DNA of 64,000 bases from the NCBI GenBank assembly GCA_017847875.1, contig JAGASN010000038.1, positions 1 through 64,000 on the forward strand, given 5' to 3'. The position numbers were made by a program, and so were the translations under genes. A model generated the notes under the pieces. That model was not told the origin of the DNA, searched no databases, and saw only the letters and a program-made list of their open reading frames with translations. How positions within the stretch are numbered: the stretch's first letter is position 1; the number at the start of each line of letters is the position of its first letter. Of the stretch, positions 61,555-64,000 are shown piece by piece. The stretch comes from Oscillospiraceae bacterium (GTDB taxonomy: Bacteria; Bacillota; Clostridia; Oscillospirales; Ruminococcaceae).

Positions 61555-62667
61555 TCACAAAAGAATCCAGATGATACTGGATATTATCGCAAGGGGTGCC
61601 GCTATCGCCGCAAAAAGTCCCCAGAATTTGCCCTTATCAACCGGCAAATCGCCGATTAGCTTTCCGGTCTGGCCGTTCATTGCAAAAAGGAAGTTTTGTC
61701 CTTTCCATTTCGTGCTCAGCATCCAGACAGGCATCAGTGCATATTTTACGCCTTTGTTCTCAAAGCCGAAATTTTCCATTTCCGTGGTTACCATGGAATA
61801 GCCTCTTACGGTATTACGCATTTCGCTCTTGATGCTGTTTCTCGCTCTTCCTTCGATTCTTTCCATGCTCGCTTCCTGGCTTACGTCATATTTATCCGCA
61901 AGGAATCCCGGAAGATATGCTGTGGAAAAAGGTTTCAGTTCTCTGTAATCAAAAGGCTCAACTGCATCCATATGAGCATCCGGCATCTTTGTGGAAGCAT
62001 CTACCGGAATCATCTCAAATTCAAGTTTTCCTTCGCGCATTACGTTGAAATAGGTGGTTTCGGTGATATCATAATCTCCCTCGCGCCAGCTTCTTACGTT
62101 TGCGCCCTTATACATTGCGCTTCCGCCCATTTCGCAGTCGCAAAGCCAGAACGGAACATATACGCCCTTTATCTCTTCTATGTGATTATGTTCTTTGAAT
62201 GCCTTCGGAAGGAAGATTTTGCCCTTATAATAATTTTCAAGAGCCTTTACTGCCTGGTCTTTATTCAGCTTGAACGGAATTACAAGGTCCGGTTTAAGTC
62301 CGCCGGTGAATTGTCCGGGAATAACCGTCGGGTTTCCGCAATAGGGACAGCTTGTTGCGGCGGTGGTTGCATCACAGATAAGTTCCGCGCCGCAGGAAGG
62401 ACAGCTATAGGTTTTCATTCCCTTAGCTTCTTCTTCACTCCATTCCATTCCCATGGCTTCAAACTCTGCTTTTTCCTTTTCTTTCTTTTCTTCGTTTACT
62501 GCAAAGCCCTCTTCCGCTTCCGCAACGTCTTGTGCATAGAGTTTTTCAATTTCCTCAACGGTATATTTGCTTCCGCAGTAATCACATTCAAGCATTCCGC
62601 TTTCTCCGACAAAATGCAATGGTCCGGTACATGCGGGACACTTATGGTTCGTTATATCTACTGCCAT
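61555..62667 (-). CDS. Zinc-ribbon protein with C-terminal membrane helix
   Basis: The 370-residue protein has two zinc ribbons (CPAC...CDYC, residues 10-33; CPSC...CPYC near 87-106), an intervening Glu/Lys-rich helix, a long beta-rich middle part (PFWLCDCEMGG, MPVWMLSTKW) and one C-terminal helix (about 350-369). Homologues are often mis-named PriA-like or TFIIB-type proteins; function unknown. ATG at 62667 follows GGGAGGCG. First of a two-gene unit with the TPM gene. Confidence 0.85.
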   Translation of the reverse strand: MAVDITNHKCPACTGPLHFVGESGMLECDYCGSKYTVEEIEKLYAQDVAEAEEGFAVNEEKKEKEKAEFEAMGMEWSEEEAKGMKTYSCPSCGAELICDATTAATSCPYCGNPTVIPGQFTGGLKPDLVIPFKLNKDQAVKALENYYKGKIFLPKAFKEHNHIEEIKGVYVPFWLCDCEMGGSAMYKGANVRSWREGDYDITETTYFNVMREGKLEFEMIPVDASTKMPDAHMDAVEPFDYRELKPFSTAYLPGFLADKYDVSQEASMERIEGRARNSIKSEMRNTVRGYSMVTTEMENFGFENKGVKYALMPVWMLSTKWKGQNFLFAMNGQTGKLIGDLPVDKGKFWGLFAAIAAPLAIISSIIWILL

Positions 62668-62749
62668 TTCTTCGCCTCCCTGTTTAAGGATTCTATGCTT
62701 ATATAATACACCCATAATACCTTTTATTTCAACAAATTTTACAAAATAA

Positions 62750-62781
62750 AAAAAGATGCCCGTTTTAGGGGCATCTTTTTA
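62750..62781 (-). terminator. pfkA terminator
   Basis: AAAAAGATGCCC (62750-62761) faces GGGCATCTTTTT (62769-62780), T-run on the minus strand. Confidence 0.9.
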
Positions 62782-62784
62782 AAA

Positions 62785-63768
62785 TCAATGGTAAATACCG
62801 GTCATTGCTTCAAGAACTTCATACTGTTCTTCATTAAGACCTTTTTTCATATTAAGGGCTTCGATAATATCGATATCCTCAAATTCACCGGAAACGGAAC
62901 GGATAACGCGGTTTGTTTTTCCTTCGGCAAGGGCTTTTACTGCTTCATAACCCATTGCCGCCGCAGTAACTCTGTCACGGGCTGAGGGGCTTCCGCCGCG
63001 CTGGATATGCCCGAGAATCGTTACCCTTGTATCAAGCGCAAGCTCTTCCGCAATGCGTTCGCCCATTTTTGTTGCTTTTCCAACGCCTTCCGCCATAATA
63101 ATCATAAAATGGGTTTTTCCGCTAAGTCTTGCTTTTCTGATATTTTCAACGATATCGTTTTCAAAATCGAATTCTTTTTCCGGAACAAGAACAGCGGTTG
63201 CGGAAGTTGCAAGACCTACATAAAGAGCAAGGTGACCTGCTCTGTGGCCCATAACTTCAACAACGGAACAACGGTCATGGGACTGCATTGTATCGCGGAG
63301 ACGGTCGATTGCTTCAACAGCGGTGTTTGCGGCGGTATCATAACCGATGCAGTAATCGGTGCAGCTGATATCGTTATCAATGGTTGCGGGAATTCCGACA
63401 ACGGAAACATCGTGTTTTGAAAGAGCATAAAGTCCGCGGAAAGTTCCGTCGCCGCCGACGGCGATTATTCCGTCAATGCCGAACTGTTTGCAGGTTGCGG
63501 CGGCTTTGTTCTGTCCCATTTCGGTCATGAATTCTTCGCTTCTTGCGGTATAAAGCATTGTGCCGCCTTTGTTGATAATTCTCGAAACGCTGTCGGAATC
63601 AAGGCGGATTATATCACCATTGATAAGTCCGTTATAGCCTCTTCTGATACCAAGACATTCAATTCCTTTGCTTGCGGCAGTTCTTACAACGGAACGAATT
63701 ACAGCGTTCATACCGGGAGCATCGCCGCCGGAAGTAAGAATACCGATTCTTTTAACATGTTTATCCAT
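62785..63768 (-). CDS. pfkA: ATP-dependent 6-phosphofructokinase
   Basis: The 327-residue protein has GGDAPGMNAVIRS near residue 14, GGDGTFRG near 102, PATIDND (catalytic Asp near 128) and GHIQRGGSPSARDR near 247. The Gly in GGDGT marks the ATP-dependent form rather than pyrophosphate-dependent (which has Asp). It makes fructose-1,6-bisphosphate, the committed step of glycolysis. AGGAG precedes the ATG; own promoter at 63800-63827. Confidence 0.96.
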   Translation of the reverse strand: MDKHVKRIGILTSGGDAPGMNAVIRSVVRTAASKGIECLGIRRGYNGLINGDIIRLDSDSVSRIINKGGTMLYTARSEEFMTEMGQNKAAATCKQFGIDGIIAVGGDGTFRGLYALSKHDVSVVGIPATIDNDISCTDYCIGYDTAANTAVEAIDRLRDTMQSHDRCSVVEVMGHRAGHLALYVGLATSATAVLVPEKEFDFENDIVENIRKARLSGKTHFMIIMAEGVGKATKMGERIAEELALDTRVTILGHIQRGGSPSARDRVTAAAMGYEAVKALAEGKTNRVIRSVSGEFEDIDIIEALNMKKGLNEEQYEVLEAMTGIYH

Positions 63769-63799
63769 ATATCAAAAAACACTCCTGTCAGAATTTTCT

Positions 63800-63827
63800 A
63801 TTATATATAATAACTGAAAAATGTCAA
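63800..63827 (-). promoter_or_regulatory. pfkA promoter
   Basis: Minus-strand TTGACA (63822-63827), 16-base spacer, TATAAT (63800-63805). Confidence 0.75.
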
Positions 63828-63853
63828 TATGTAAACTGGCAATTTGGCAGAAA

Positions 63854-63884
63854 TAAAAACCCACGGCATTCCGCGGGTTTTTGC
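63854..63884 (-). terminator. Terminator upstream of pfkA
   Basis: AAAAACCC and CGG face CCG and GGGTTTTT with one mismatch and a CATT loop; it would end a minus-strand gene lying to the right. From 63885 to the edge I see no complete gene. Confidence 0.65.
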
Positions 63885-63964
63885 ATTAGTTACAAAATAT
63901 CAATGTTGTTTTTAGTGGTTTTTGCCTTATGTTGCAGAGAACAATTTTTCTTTTTGTTTATATT

Positions 63965-64000
63965 TTATCCCAAATAGTTTTTTATATAATTCTGCTCATC
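63965..64000 (-). CDS. Possible 3' end of a gene entering from the right edge (partial)
   Basis: On the minus strand the frame reads DEQNYIKNYLG then TAA, open to the edge; the other two frames close within a few codons. A terminator 80 bases further on supports a gene ending here. Too short to identify. Confidence 0.25.
   Translation of the reverse strand, partial: DEQNYIKNYLG

Overview
The window looks like chromosome from an anaerobic, endospore-forming Firmicute of the class Clostridia, probably a gut Oscillospiraceae-type lineage. This is inferred from content: cotJABC and spoIIR (sporulation), ireB, a ylbF-miaB pair, a tryptophan T-box, a CIRCE-controlled groES-groEL pair, AGGAGG-type ribosome binding sites, frequent TTG/GTG starts, moderate GC, a potassium-type membrane pyrophosphatase and ethanolamine ammonia-lyase. 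It is mostly metabolic core, with no prophage, CRISPR array or rRNA. The only hint of a mobile element is a 12-codon gene start at the left edge.

Layout. 0-5 kb: edge gene start, pfoR-like permease plus HD hydrolase, glutamine-amidotransferase-like hydrolase plus SDR, then trpB behind a Trp T-box. 5-10 kb: eutBC, typA (broken by an in-frame TAG), ydbC-like gene. 10-11 kb: cotJABC. 11-18.4 kb: a nucleoside locus on the minus strand in which tdk-deoD-udk (salvage) lie upstream of a BMP-type nucleoside ABC importer. 18.5-22 kb: ireB, an unknown small gene, GNAT, groES-groEL. 22-27 kb: metG-tatD-trmB, an orphan solute-binding lipoprotein. 27-34 kb: small membrane proteins, a HAD protein, two tandem GDPD phosphodiesterases and a four-gene ABC importer. 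34-42 kb: pepT, M32 carboxypeptidase, msrA, alpha/beta hydrolase, tRNA-Thr and tRNA-Tyr, VanY-like peptidase, two phosphoesterases. 42-49 kb: PHP protein, Lrp regulator-aminotransferase-ispE/deacylase fusion in one overlapping operon, spoIIR, hppA. 49-64 kb: small alarmone synthetase, zinc ribbon, deoC, ylbF-like, miaB, lone mazF, WYL regulator plus kinase-like protein, two YitT proteins, an rRNA methyltransferase, Sfp-type PPTase, B12-radical SAM protein, nitroreductase, TPM protein, zinc-ribbon membrane protein, pfkA.

How the genes fit together. Nucleosides taken up by the BMP importer would feed udk, tdk and deoD; deoxyribose phosphate would go through deoC and on into glycolysis with pfkA. 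GDPDs, the family-1 importer and the type I phosphodiesterase suggest scavenging of organophosphates. Both complete ABC importer operons carry a hairpin terminator just after the lipoprotein gene, which would leave the binding protein in excess.

Most unusual observations. (1) typA is intact apart from a TAG codon where homologues have glutamine, and none of the roughly 68 complete genes I read ends in TAG (about 39 TAA, 29 TGA), so TAG may be avoided or recoded here. (2) A short word, GTGCTCAAA, occurs about 14 times (the heptamer GTGCTCA about 33 times) on both strands and in several reading frames, sometimes as perfect inverted pairs in or near terminators; this resembles the behaviour of DNA uptake sequences. 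(3) ispE is fused to a YbaK/ProX-type aminoacyl-tRNA deacylase domain. Counts were made by eye.
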